Assembly: GCA_003988855.1 (NCBI GenBank)
Contig: QYAI01000111.1
Location: 1 to 64,000 of the forward strand
DNA from: Arachnopeziza araneosa
Taxonomy: Eukaryota > Ascomycota > Leotiomycetes > Helotiales > Arachnopezizaceae
Direction of reading: 5' to 3'
Length of the DNA: 64,000 bases
In this document: positions 1 through 12,775 of the stretch, one piece after another
How positions within the stretch are numbered: position 1 is the stretch's first letter
How the letters are laid out: every line of letters begins with the position of its first letter
The notes under the pieces: generated by a model
Told to the model about the DNA's origin: nothing
The model's input: the letters and a program-made list of their open reading frames with translations, nothing else
The model's database searches: none
Made by a program: the position numbers and the translations under genes

Positions 1-332
1 GGTCGCAATTTTGAGGGTGGACGTTTTGCTTGCGGGTGGACCTTTGCTTTCTCCGACCACCAGGGCCTGCCCGTGCGTGGAAGAGCACCGACTATTAAGG
101 GAAGGAAGAAATATAAGTCAGTATTGAAGAAGAGGTAAAAAATCTTCATTTGTTTTGAATAGATAGTTTTATCGACGCTAAATGTAGTATATTGCATTCA
201 AGATAAAGCATTCTCAGCACCCGAGCGCTCAGTAGGTATATCCGTCTGTCTAAAACCAGGAATTTATGTCCCCAATAGAAGCGACCGATCCAACTTGAGT
301 AGAATTTCTGCTTTCCGATTCTTCTCAATTAA
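1..332. other. intergenic, left edge
   Basis: I see no convincing gene here. The only open frames are short and lack splice or composition support. This is the 3' flank of the permease gene that ends at 333 on the minus strand. Confidence 0.5.
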
Positions 333-2190
333 TCAAGAAGCAAATCTGAAGTCCAGCCTCTTGTTACCCTTATCTGTTGTTGTATTGAGATAATGCAACC
401 GTTCTTCTCTGGACATGGCATTCCACAGCTCGTCTCTCTTCTTATTTTTTGTCTCATAGTAGACCTTAGCACCTATGAAAAGAATGACGTTCCACGCGAC
501 TAAACCGAGTAGAACTTTGTTGCCACGATAGTAGTATGGCTTGTCGTCTGCTCGGTAGATCTGCGAGGAGATGACGGAACCGGTTTGCACAGCCATGTTG
601 TACAGAGAAGAAGCCACGGTTCTCGTCCGAACCGACCCCGCATTTCGGGAAGCAAGGGCGACCAGCACGGCGTGGGCATAGGGATAACCAACAATAAGGG
701 TGGAAATCGCCCACTTGGCCCAGTTGGAGTTATGGAAGGTCTTTGGGAGGACTTCAAGGGCAACGAGAAGAGGAAGGACCCAGATCTGGGCAATGATACC
801 GATCAGCATGCGTTGGTTGATCTTCTCAGATACCCAGGTCCAGAAGAGGAGCTGGAGAATAAACAAGGTGTAGGCAGGAATGGTGAGGAGATTGGTTTGG
901 AATGTGTTGAAGCCGAGAGCTTTGCAGGTCAAGGTAATATAGCTAGCTTCGGGTGTCATAGGTACTTGCCAGGTGAGTCCAATAAGGTAGATTGGCCACA
1001 TGTCATAATCGGTAAGGGAATTGTAGAGGGCGCGGAAGCTTAAACCTTGGCGGTTGTGCATTGTTGCTTTTCCAGGGTCATCAAGCAAGATGCGAGTCAC
1101 CAAAATGTATTCCTCGTGCTCTGTAAACCAACCCTGCTTAGGTCTTAGCTGTCCCTGGAAGAGTTTGCGTGACTTTCTGCTTGTTTGGGTTGGGGAGGCG
1201 GGTAGGTACAGCCAGGTGAGGATACCAATAGTTGCCGTGATGGCGCCTTCAATGAGGAAGAGATACCGCCATCCAGCTTTGAGATAGGTGTGTGGGCCGC
1301 GGATGTGGAGAACGCCATAAGCAAGGAAGGCCCCAACGATAGATGTTGCTTGATAGGCGGTCCAGAACCAAGCGAGACGTTTGGGGAGCTCGGCATTCTT
1401 GTAATAGTATGATAGGTAGAGAATGACATCAGGAATGAACCCTCCTTCAATCATGCCCAGTAACCAACGGCAGATGTAAAAAGTAGTTCTCCCAGTGAGA
1501 CGACATTGGCTCATTGCGACAATACTCCAACAAGTCATTTGGATGGGAATCCAAACATCAGGTCCAAGCTTCTTGCTGATAAGTTGAGATGGCAATTCGG
1601 CGAACAAGAATGAACAGTAGAAGATAGTCATGCCATTATTGTAGTCGTTGGTTGTAAGATGAAGATCCTCTGTGACTGATTAGCTGCGGCAAGATCACGA
1701 GACTGAAAATACGTGCTCAACATGGTATCAGAAATGGCTTGAGTGATGTTACCACGATCAAGTTGCAGGGCGAAGAACATGATGCATGCTGGCAAGGCAA
1801 TCCGCCAATCAAGCTGCGGTAAAATTAGATTGAGTTTTGTGTAGGGAACTCAAAACCGACAATTTTCACAAGCCTCTTCTCCTCCTCTGGAGTCCATTTG
1901 TAGTTAGGATCGAAGCGGTGAGCACCTTCGTAACCCTCAATAGGCTTGTAGATGTCTTTTGTTTCCTCGGTTTCATAGACATTACGGCCTAACTTCTCGG
2001 GAGTACCAAGTTTGGTCTCCGAACTGGATGCAGTTGTTGAGTATCCAGAGTTGACAGAGACGAAACTATAATCCTTGCCACCAAACTTCCACCATGGTTT
2101 GGTCTTGATAGGGATCACTTCAGCATCATTGAACTCTTTGTGCTCAATGTCCTTCAAATCCGCAGTGGCGCATACTTCTTCTTTCGACAT
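333..2190 (-). CDS. MFS permease, allantoate/Dal5 (anion:cation symporter) type
   Basis: Plasma-membrane major facilitator transporter of the fungal Dal5/TNA1/FEN2-like family, which import anionic nutrients such as allantoate, nicotinate or pantothenate; the substrate cannot be told here. Model: exon 1 2190-1861, exon 2 1813-1717, exon 3 1669-333, giving 587 residues. Exon 1 encodes a long hydrophilic N-terminus ending in EEEKRLVKI; exon 2 supplies LDWRIALPACIMFF and the family hallmark LDRGNITQA; exon 3 carries GMTIFYCSFLFAELPSQL and the remaining helices. Intron 1 (1814-1860) is GT-AG. The second intron (1670-1716) only keeps the frame if it uses a GC donor (GCACGT); any GT donor that keeps the conserved helix breaks the frame. 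The alternative is a one-base indel, that is, a broken gene. The family is secure, the second junction is not. Confidence 0.85.
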
Positions 2191-4323
2191 CTTGATGGAG
2201 GGAGATGATCAAGTCGATGTCCGATCTAGTTCTCCGGTGGGATAAGCATATATATGATTGAGATCAAAAGATTCCCAACTCTCCCCGCAACGCCCTAGAA
2301 AGCCACCAGTGAAGCCTGGATGGATCGAACCTCACGGCGGGGAACGATGTGGTCCATCATTGGTGTGATAAGAAGTTCAATAGCTCTCTGCTGATTCTGG
2401 ATCGACGTCCGGCATATTGCTCATTCTGAGGCAAAATGATGCGACTTCAGCGACCATGCAGTTGGGTGGCCGGATGAATGTCGGCGTGCAAGCATCGGCG
2501 ATTTGTGCTCGCTGATCGTACTATGCAGATATATTCCCTGACAGTAGCCCCGGGCTTATCGCCAGCCTATCAGATGAACGACGAGAACTTGTGATTTTTG
2601 GCATCTCAATTTCTTTCAGTAGCAACTTGATTCTTGGTGAGCCTAGCGATGGGATTATCCCATCCATTGATCTAGATAGTGCTATTGTAGGAAATAATGA
2701 GGATAAACACTAAGGCGGAAATCGTAGGCTCTGGGCCTGTCAAGCGGGCGCTTCCGCGGACAACGTGCTTTGTGGCGCAAATGTCACAATCACGTCTGCA
2801 TCCCGAGCCGCTTCCCCACGCTATCTAGGTTGCTGGCCGGCTATCGTTCTAGGGGATGATACATCCTGAGGAGTCAACCATCCGACTAAGTAAGTCCCGT
2901 ACAGCGTCGGGCACTCATGAGGAAGTCGCTATTGATCAAACAGAGACCTCAAGGTCCAGCTTCTCTAGGAGGGTTTGCTTATATCACGTGAGAAAATACT
3001 GACTTTGAAGGTCTCCTGAGGAGAAAGATATGCTGAACGCTTGGTTGTCAATTGCCATAAAGCAAGCTTTCTGCAATAGCTCGATCAAGCTTCTCAATTT
3101 CTCCTCAGGTCCACTAAATTAAATTAAAAGTACCGACAGAGTGTTCACCAACCTCGTGGGACCCTTGATATTGCATGGAAAAGCCAGCTCTGGGATGGGT
3201 ATTACCCATAAGTCTGGGTCATTTCTTGATTCTTCTCCTGCAACCCACGGCCAGATCCTTGCTTGTGACATGATTTGGCATGTTTCTCGCATGAGATCCC
3301 GCGGGATTGTTTCCGGGCCTCGATCTTCAGATTTGCTGGATCTGAGCTGTCAAAGTACTCTAGACGTGATCGATCCCCAACACAGGACACCCTCTTGGGT
3401 AAAAATCATGTAAAGATGTTAACTAGATTCGGGGCGTTGTATTGACAGATGCCGCTGCCCAAGAAACTCGCGGGAGGGCCTTGTTTTTCTTCAATCACGC
3501 TTGAGGAAACGAAGTCTAGACTTGAGTCTTGAGGCCCAGATGCCTCGGAACTTGAGACGTGGTGCTTTCAATTTTACGGTGTGATCCTCAAGGCCTGAGA
3601 ATATGTCCCAGGTCCGCTTAACTCATCTTCACAAGTCATCCGCTCCAATACTGAGTATGTTGCAGCTCATGATTTAGCTTGATATCATCTTCATGCTATC
3701 CAATCGAGTTCCGTAGAAGCAGCACTCTTTAAATCTTGGCTGCGGAATCAGTGTTGGGTTCCTGGCCCAGTCCCTGATACACAACCAATCGCGCTAAAAC
3801 CGATCTGCAAAGTTGGGCCAGAGCTCAACTGATTGGAGTGCCACTCCTCTAGATACATCGAACGACTTAAGCCTCGGGACTTTCAACTTCTTTAATGCAG
3901 ATGTCGTGATGTTAATCATGACGGCAGTGTATAACTTTTGTTATAACCTTTTGGAGTTCTGCATAAACAAGCTTTACGGCTTGATGTGGATGCCCCAGAG
4001 TCCATTCAAGTAGTGGTTCTGTGGATAATGGCCGACGCCTCCACTACCTCCAGTAAAAGTCTTCAGCATATTTCAGTTAACAATAATTTAATCATATCTA
4101 CAAAGCCGCTTTATGGACGTGTTGAGCGCATCTCCTACGCAGGTTACTATCGATGTGTTTTTGAGGAGTCTCTCAGCCTTGTTCAATCTAAAAGTCCTTC
4201 AATGTGGAAATCTAGTAGAGAAGTATGGCCTATCTGCTAGTTTCAATTCATTTGGGTTCAATTGAGAATACAGGACGCGTATGTGAATTCATGTTATTTA
4301 GTCTCTTGCTGCTTAGATTAAGT
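2191..4323. other. intergenic, 2.1 kb
   Basis: This holds the promoter of the permease on its left side and the 3' flank of the hypothetical gene on its right. I read all frames and found only short open frames without conserved composition or splice signals. One CACGTG box lies near 2985. Nothing else is supported. Confidence 0.5.
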
Positions 4324-5358
4324 TTATCCAGATTTAAACTCCTGAGATTCTGGAGGGTCAACAGCAAGTCGCCTGCACACCATCGAGAAATTTACTTCGG
4401 TACCTTTGGTGCCTGTGTATTTCTGTTGATTCTTGCGATTTGGAGATGGAACAGAGGCTAACCGAGACTTATTTGGCACATTCAGAGGAGAATGCCAATT
4501 CAGATCTTTCTGGAAGAATTCGACGCTCGTCCAAGTCTTGGCATTAAAGTTTCCCATTGCTATTTCATTGAATAATCGCCGAGCTGGAGAATCAAGCCAT
4601 CTCTCAAGACGAGCCCGAGGTATCTCCCCCTGTGCATGTTTGGGGCACAGAACAGGCATGAGTCCGATGTCAGGCTCGAATTCAGAATTGGCTGAGAGTC
4701 GTAGAAGGTCACGGGCCTCACAAAGTTGGTCTTCTTGTATTGTTTCTTGACAGTCCCAACCATTCACCGACATTGCCATGCATTTCGGACTTTCTTGATG
4801 TAAGATTTCGTATTTAGCGATACCGACTTTATTGGAAGCATAAGCTTCTGGGCCCGCGATAATCAAAGTTCCAGGGGAAATTATGCTATCGCTATCATGT
4901 AATTCGGGCTCGGACTTGGTGGGCTCAGTTTTGCTGTGACCCAAAACAATTGGAGGCTCCTTGATATGGTCTAGTGACATGTTAGTAAATGGCAACCTCA
5001 TCTCATCTGCATTGACAACAAGAACTGCTTACCTTTAGCATACTTAGAAGGCGTGAATACTGGAGTTCTTATATTTTTGGCTTCATATAATAGAGTGGAA
5101 CTAGCGCAATCCAAAGGAGCCTGCGTTTCATCATCGATACCAATTGCTAATTGAAAGAGGTTCAAATCAGGTGGGTCGATTTGTTTGCGACACCTCTCAA
5201 AGATGTGAAATGGGGAACATGACACAAAACCTATTTGAGAAGTTCTAATAGTCCCAAGCGTTTCACTGGTTTACGATTTAAATTCAGGCCAAAATGCCAT
5301 GAAACATTAAGCATTGTATGCAGCACCCACTCTGATCGATAATCTCAGATGACGTCAT
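4324..5358 (-). CDS. hypothetical protein, 303 aa
   Basis: I do not recognise the family. The model has three exons: 5358-5327, 5265-5033 and 4970-4324. The second intron (4971-5032) is strong: donor GTAAGC, a perfect TACTAAC branch point, and CACTAG acceptor. The first (5266-5326, donor GTGCTG, acceptor ACCAG) is weaker and was chosen because the frame upstream of 5225 has no ATG before a stop, whereas this join reaches an ATG at 5358 with A at -3. The predicted protein is soluble, with no signal peptide or membrane segment. It has a cysteine-bearing central part (GWDCQE, LCEARDLL, LCPKH) that could bind metal, then RARLERWLDSPARRLFNE, and a basic tail. The cysteine spacing does not match RING or MYND. 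The start could differ if the first intron is wrong. Confidence 0.6.
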
Positions 5359-5865
5359 TATAGAGATTTTAAGAACGGGAGTTGGGATGATACTTCTTTA
5401 GTTCATTTTCGTGAGGAAAGGTATACCCAATTGGCAGATATCACGTGCAGTCTTCAGTGAAACGGCTTGAGCGCCGTGTGAAATGATTCTGAGTTTGAAT
5501 CAACTAGAATCCGGTCGTCCAAAGATCAGATCCACCCCCTCTCACACCTTTAGCATTCTACGGAATGTTCCAAACACTCTTCAATCTAACACTCTTAAGC
5601 GCAAATGAGTTGCGCCTTCTCCTGAGGGATGCGGTAGGTTCCGGACCTCTAGCTAGCTGAGGTTGGTAGGGTGAGATCTCATTGGATCCCTATCACTGGC
5701 TGAACTATATTGAACCTGCAGCGTGTCGGATTCTCCTCAAAAAGGGGCAACATTATCTTCTTTGAAGATAATAAGAAACATGAATTCCGTTCCACGTTCT
5801 ACAGTCGCTTTTCAATCTCTCGATATTTTAGCAACGCATTGTGATGCCAAGTAAACTCCGAGAAA
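5359..5865. other. divergent promoter region
   Basis: This separates the minus-strand hypothetical gene from the plus-strand ankyrin gene, so it should hold both promoters. A CACGTG box lies near 5443. I see no coding signal. Confidence 0.45.
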
Positions 5866-8800
5866 ATGAACCCTGCGCTTTTTCTTATCATAACTGTCTT
5901 CTTGCCCTTTGTCAAAGCAGACCAATGGGACGATTTCGCCAACAACTTTGCCACAGATCTTACACCTCTCATCGCCTTATTCGGGGAGCAAGTAACGAAG
6001 CAATTTCTCAGCGAATCAATCTCTTCATGGGACAACCTAATCTTTGCTCTCTTACCACTTGGAATCCTGACCGCCGTGGTCTCAGCGATTCGCGTCTGCG
6101 GCTCTCCTTCTCTAAAAGCCTTTATTGGACGAGCGCAGGAGAGTCCGGGAAATGCTGAGATAGAGTTACTGAGTTGTACGAGTGAAACGGTGGGGGAGGT
6201 GTGGAATGATGGGGGTATTGCAAGGGTTTTTGGCGCACCGAGGATTCTGGAAGTGGTGAAGTGGGAAGCGGACGGAAATGAGTATTATGAAGGAGAAGCT
6301 GATAAGCTTGGGACTGCGGGAATCGAGCGTTTGGACTCCGCGGTAAAGAGAGGAATATGGCGAGAACGTGGGACTGGCAAGGAGAAGGAAGATCCCGAAA
6401 AAGACGGCCAAGTCTCATACAGTCCTAATTTATCGCTCAATATCGGTATCAAGAGACCAAATCCTTGGCTCTTCTACGCAGCTGCGTTCATCGGTGTTGT
6501 TTTACAAATAGGTATGCCGAACCCGGAGTGTGAAGAGAGAATATTAACAGTTTCCTTTGAGGCGTCTTGGTCCTCGCAGGACTGGCAACTTACCGGTTTC
6601 CTGCTCAATTTTTAAAGAATGGAAATCTAATGGTGCCTTCGGCATTTCCGATGACTTTGCTTGGCACAATTACAGTGTCGACTGGCATGTTTCTCTGTGC
6701 ATTCATGGTCCAAAGCAGCACCAAGAAGGAGCACTACGAGCAATCCAAGAAAAGAAGTAAGATGTATTGGTGCCAAACCGAGGGACAGAAGCTCGGTGAT
6801 CAAGTCTTCCACGCTTTTATTGGAAGTTGCGAAGATAACAAGCATGTCAAGTCTCGAAAAGTTGACAGACATGCCAGATCTTGGAAAGGGAGAGGACAGT
6901 GGTTTTCTGATGATGTTCTATTGTGGTCCGCGGTATCCGCCACGGTAGCAGGATTCGTTATCCAGTTTGTGGGACTGAGAGCTATGCATTCCTCGATTTC
7001 AGTGGCCCAATTAGGCTCTACCCTAATCATGGCTGTTATTAGAGCAAGTCTTCGGACTCAGCGTATGGATGATAGTACCAATCTACTGTCCAAAATAATA
7101 GGAAGGAAATTCATCAAAGACCATGAGTTGGATCAATTGGCCATGGTTCTCGAATGCACTCAGAGTATTGAAGTCGCAGCATGCCATCCCGATAAAGATA
7201 TCTTGGGCTTCTCATTGGATGGGTCGGCGAACACTCTAGAGAAGAAACACGAGATGGACGTGATATCAAGACGACAAAGTAGTCTGGATGTGGAAGAAAG
7301 CCGTGACCTCTTGGGCAATTACTCAAAACCAAACTCCGTTGTGAGGGTTGTAAAGGCCCGAGCTCGTCTTGGCCGCCTCACTGGGCATGGCCCCGGACTT
7401 GAAATGCCATGGGATTTCGAGGTTCGAACAAAAGCACATCAACTACAAACCGCTATTGAAGACACGATGGACAATATGTTTACCACGGGAATGACTTTGA
7501 AGGAAGGCTGGGATGATGTCTCTGATTTCTACTGGGCAATCCATACCCGCTGTAGCATTGAAAGAAATTGCAAGGACGCAGCTATAAAAGATAGCCACAC
7601 AAAACGTTTCTGTAAAGACGAAAAGTTATACTTGAGTCTAAGCAGGAAGTGGATACCTGGAAAGGGTGAATGGTCTTCCTGGAAAGCAAACACTTCTGAG
7701 ATTGAGGCAATCCTGGGGTTGTGGAGTTGGTCTATATTGTCACCAAATGGCCCACTCGAGATGACCAACAACCGTATAGTGGCATGTGATACCAATGTTG
7801 ACTTAGGCGAGGTCTGTGCCGAATACAACCTCTGGACTCAAGGTAAAGGGTATTACGAGCACAATATGCCTATATTTCACACAGTTGAGGACTGTTTTGA
7901 ACACTCACCGGGTAGATTTTTTGGTTTGCAGCAGCAGCAGTCTCCTTTGCCGAAGAGAGGAACCTATCATCTGGAAGATAGAATGGGAGATGGAGAGCTG
8001 GCTACCATGTCCGACCTTAATAGTCTGACCTTGAAGAACAACTCCGGAACAATCGGTGAAGCATCCATGCCTGGAAAAGTTCTGGCCGTTTCCACCGATA
8101 ATTCGTTACTGACGATGTGTGCACAAGACTTATTCGTGGCATTTCTTGCCAGCACCATGAACATTGTGGCCAAAATCAACGGCGAAACTAGAATTCGTGG
8201 CGGCGATCACAAAGACTCTGACCTCCAACTCTTCAACACCCAGGTGGAAGCTTTGGTCGATATCTTCGAGCGTAGCAAAGTCGGTTCAAGAGAAGATGCA
8301 TACTTATGCATCGTTCCAACGCTCAAGCGGGAATCCAAATTACCAGCAATCGATGCTACTATCCCCAGAGCCCGGGAGCGGGCGAATGACTGCAAAATCA
8401 ATTCGAGATGGGACGAAGGCGAGAGATTGCTGAAATGGATTCGTCAACATTGTAGCTTGCGGAACCGTGCCCTGTTGGAGACATATCTTGGGGAGTATTA
8501 TGCAACAGCTATACGTAATTCGAAGCGTGAGGTGAAAAAATTTGGAATCGATGGCATCATCTCCATGCTTTCAGCCAAAAACAGGAACGAGCCGATCAAT
8601 GAACTTGCAGACATCACGCAGCGGTTTGGTTGGATCGCATTGCAAATCTTGGGAGAGGAGGAAAAGCCTGGAGACAATGACACAAAAAAGCTTCTGGAGG
8701 AGGCAGGAGCAACATCTGACTTTGTAACCTGGTACACTGGGGAGGAAAGTTTGACCGCTTGTGCAGCGGAGCCAAGTATCTTGGAAACGGTCAGAAGGGA

Positions 8801-10118
8801 CTGTTTGACTGTCGCACGGTATCTACTTGAACGAGAAGGCACGGATATAAACGGGGGTCGAAACGGCACGCCTCTCTTTTATGCAGCAAAGACTGGGCAT
8901 GCTGACATGGTGCAATTACTCCTTGACCATGGAGCTGATATGAAAATCGGTCGTGAAGCAGAAAGTATACTTCGCGAGGCCGTCGTAAATGGACACGAAG
9001 CGGCGGCTAGACTTCTGATAGGCGGATGTGACTTCACGGCAAGGGATAGATGGGGAGGAACACCCCTTCACTTCGCCACAAGAGGTGGAAGCGAAGTTAT
9101 CATACGTTTGCTCGTTGATAATGGCCTTGGTATCGAGGAGAAAGATGATGAAGGAAAGACTGCGCTTCACTGGGCAGCCAGTATCGGTTCCCCGGCTATG
9201 GTGCGAATTCTGCTAGAGCTAGGAGCCGATATTAAGGCTTCGTTTAATCATGGCTGGACGGCCATGCATAGCGCGGCTGCGTCTGGTCACACAGATGTCC
9301 TTAAGCTACTGCGGGAAAGAGGAGCCCAAGTTTGCGGTGATGATCTACGGTGGGCTGCCAGAAAAGGGCATGTAGAAGCGGTACACACTCTGCTGGATTG
9401 GGGTATAGATATCAATACCAGGGATACCACTGGCGATACCCCGATATATATTGCCGCTTGGGAGCAGCATGAGAGTATTGTTCAAGTCCTTGTTCAGAAA
9501 GGAGCCAATATTGATGCGAAGAATGATCGTGGAGGTACAGCCTTGATGAATGCGGCATATCATGGCACAGAGCCAATAATTAAAATGCTGCTTGAAGCTG
9601 GCGCAAGTGTAATAGAAAAGGGCGAATCGGAATTCACAGCTCTGCATCGGGCAGCATCATGGGGCCACACTGGATCGGTGCGGCTTTTGCTTGAATTTGG
9701 ATCAAACGTAGATGCGAGAACTCAAGACGGAGATACGCCACTTCAACTAGCCGCCGCCCACGGTTCAAGGGCTACAGCACAACTGCTCGTAGACAAAGGA
9801 GCCGATATCGAGGCAAAGGACGACGATGGGAATACCGCTCTGATAGATGCTGCTCGACGGGGATCAAGAGCTGTAGTGGAGTTTTTGTTAGAGAATGGAG
9901 CCAGTATCAACACCACTAGCGAAGACGGATGGAGCGCTCTGCGACATGCGGTTTCTAACGCCCATGTGGAAGTGGTGAGACTAATTCTTGAGAAGGGTAC
10001 AGAGGTCGATGTTGGGATGAGGGATGCGTCTGGACGGACGGCGCTGCAATCTGCAATATTCAGCGGGTACTCTGCGATTGTTGAGTTGCTTCTGGAACAT
10101 GGTGCCCAGCAAATCTAG
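5866..10118 (+). CDS. multi-membrane ankyrin-repeat protein, 1,400 aa
   Basis: Two exons, 5866-6511 and 6562-10118, joined by a 50-nt intron (donor GGTATG, acceptor TTTGAG); the join restores the frame through a hydrophobic segment that both flanking frames would otherwise break. Residues 1-18 form a signal peptide or first helix (MNPALFLIITVFLPFVKA). Further hydrophobic segments lie near residues 57-78, 205-235, 240-265 and 325-375. A long middle part (about 380-970) has no motif I recognise and no NACHT or P-loop. From about residue 975 to the C-terminus there are about 13 ankyrin repeats of 33 residues, with the classic TPLHFA, TALHWAA, VRLLLEFG and ADIEAKD elements. Ankyrin stacks bind partner proteins; the domain order suggests a membrane-anchored scaffold or sensor, as in many uncharacterised fungal proteins. 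Function is unknown. Confidence 0.9.
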
Positions 10119-10719
10119 AAGAATAGAAATTTCTTATATTAGCCCATCAAAACTCACATGACTGGGTTTCAATAAGGAAGTTCATTTCTTGATGAATCCT
10201 CTAGTCTCATCGTATGACAACTTAAAAAGTACCACATCAGTGTCTCTCAAAGTACCTGATCCTGTAATCAGCTGTTCTACTTCAACATATCACATGTTCA
10301 TTCCCTCCATCTGCAAAAATGCTAAAAATGAGGCAGTGAGGCTCAACCCAAAAATGCATTAGTCCAGATTAGGGACATTTTACGAAGCAACGAATTAACG
10401 AGAGTCGCCCCACTAATCCTATTTTCCGACCTCGAAGTCAATATCTTCTTCAGGCAACGGTAACAACTTCAACATAGCAACTCAATATTCCAAGATGTTT
10501 GTTTCTGCTTAAATGATACTAAACAGGATCCTTGATTCGAGATTCGTTACCTGGCCACTGATTATAGGATTTTACGAACCCAAAACGCGCCATTGCATCC
10601 GTGTGACATATGACCTCTTTCATGCTGTTCATTTAGATATATCCCGTTAATCTCGTGCTTTATCCAAGCTCTTAGTAGCCAAGACTGAGGTGCCTAAATA
10701 CAATTGGTTGTTCTATAAA
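10119..10719. other. intergenic / promoter of zinc-cluster gene
   Basis: This runs from the stop of the ankyrin gene to the ATG of the transcription factor. I found no open frame or repeat of note; a TATA-like TTCTATAAAA sits directly before the ATG at 10720. Confidence 0.4.
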
Positions 10720-12548
10720 ATGGTTGGCTCTCAGGGAAAAACCAAGCGGCGGAGTGCTCCTAAAGTCAAATCCGGATGCAAAACATGGTGAGTGGATCTT
10801 ACAAACAGGTAACAACTCACTAATACATATCCTAGCAAGTTAGTCATACAAATTTTTCCATCGTCAGATTGTGGAACTGAATCTTCTCTAGAATTAGAAG
10901 GGTCAAATGCGACGAGACGAAACCTAACTGCACCAACTGTACAAGCACCGAAAGGACCTGTGATGGCTACCCACCGAGCTTTCAATTTCGCACTGCAACA
11001 ATCCAATTGACCAGCAAACCCGCAAGTTTTGCACGACCGAAATTGACACCGGTCATGCGTAAGCCAAACTCATTCAAGGGACCTCAAAATCCCGTGCCTG
11101 GGAGCGGGGGTGTTCTCGTGGGTGCCACCCCAATGCCACCACTCAACTTTCCTGGAAACTCGCAAGAACAATATTCTTTAACAAACTACTATCGATACCT
11201 CGCTCCAAGTTTAGGAGGCTATTTTGATTCGGAGCTTTGGACCATTCAACTACCTAGAATCGCTCAGTCAGAGCCTGCTGTCTATCATGCCATAATAGCT
11301 CTTGCAACCCTCGATTGGAACAATACGCTTGACCCTGAATCGACCCATTCAGAGCCTCAAATTTCATGCCTGATCCATTACAATAAAGCTATACAGCTCC
11401 TGTTTCAAAAAGATGGGAGTTCTCCGCATGTCATCCTGCTAATATGTTTGCTGTTCATCTGCCTCGAGTTTAAAAGAGGAAATACCGACACTGCTCTAAA
11501 TCATCTCCAAAGTGGCTTAAGAATTCTTCACTCCTCCCCAAAACTAATTAATCAGTCATCAGAGGTTCATGATCTCAGCGAAAGCCTTACCCATGCTTTT
11601 TCACGTCTTAGCATTCAAGGCTCACTGGTCGGACGCCAACCTCCACCAGGTTATCGTCACTTCTCAAAAACTTCTCAACTTGAAAATGCTCGATTCTCAG
11701 ATTTAGCAGAAGCTAGAAACTCTTTGATATCTCTCTTTATCGAGTCCCTGAAACCTATCGAGCCCGGATTTACCCATAACGCCAGTTTCACTATGCTGGC
11801 CACGGAACAATCTCAAAGGGCCGTCCTCATCAGCCAGTTGCATCAGTGGAACTCTCAGCTCGACAAATTTACGACAGACATATTAAGAGCTCCGACACTC
11901 CAAGACTCAAACATGATCCGTCTCCTCCGCATTCAAAGCTTGATAGCTATAGTTTGGAACTCAACCACGATCCCCCTATCAGAAGACTCTTCAATCGAGC
12001 CAGCTTTCGATGCCTACACCGAAATGTTCAATAAAATCATGTCACTAGCAGAACACGTCGTCGATAATCCCACAACGTCGATCCCCAATCCTCAGTCAAC
12101 ACCTCCACCATCATCCACACCTTCAACCACGTCTTCCAGCATTACTCTCAGCCCAGTAACGAGAGCGGTGGTATTTCCCCAGCAAACCAGCTTTTCCCTT
12201 GAAATGGGACTTAACTTTGCCCTGTTTTTTGTATCACTCAAATGTCGTTCACCAACACTCCGTCGTCGTGCAGCAGATTTTCTCTCGAGGGTAGAACCCA
12301 GAATTGAAGGGATGTGGGATGCGCGGGTATTGGAGAATATCTTACGATACGTGATTAAAGTCGAAGAGATGTGGTGTAAAGGGCCTGTTACAGAAGATGT
12401 CGAGACTTGGCCGGCAGCGGAATGGCGTATGCAGGGCATTTATATCTCTCCAAATTGTGATTATGAGAAGAGAGTGCAGAGAATCAAGTGTTTTAGGAAA
12501 CCGGATGGAGAACTGGGAGATGAGTGGGAAGTGGATATCGAGTTTTGA
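10720..12548 (+). CDS. Zn2Cys6 transcription factor, 575 aa
   Basis: Fungal binuclear zinc-cluster regulator, nuclear, DNA-binding. Three exons: 10720-10787, a 3-nt exon 10836-10838 (CAA), and 10892-12548. The joined N-terminus has cysteines at residues 20, 23, 30, 37, 40 and 47 (C-x2-C-x6-C-x6-C-x2-C-x6-C), read as SGCKTCKIRRVKCDETKPNC and onward, a full zinc-cluster consensus. Joining exon 1 directly to the last exon gives a TGA stop at the fourth position of the cluster, so the micro-exon is required. Both introns look normal: 48 nt (GTGAGT, CACTAAT, CCTAG) and 53 nt (GTTAGT, CTCTAG). A basic KTKRR lies upstream of the cluster. The rest matches the general fungal-specific regulator layout (residues ~90-400). 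It lies tail to tail with the RTA1 gene. Confidence 0.88.
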
Positions 12549-12775
12549 ACCGATAGCGTGAATGATTTTGCCATTCTTGGTCTGGAGTGAGGACAAGTTT
12601 CTTTGGTTGGGAATGTAACCCATGATTTGTATTTATTTCTAGAAACATATAAGAGGTATGCCTTACAACTTTCACAAAAACAAAATCTATCCGTAGATTC
12701 TGTAATCGCTACACCATACTTCCACGATTTGTTACCGACAATCTTCCTTACGTGCGAAACCGGAAACTTAACTGT

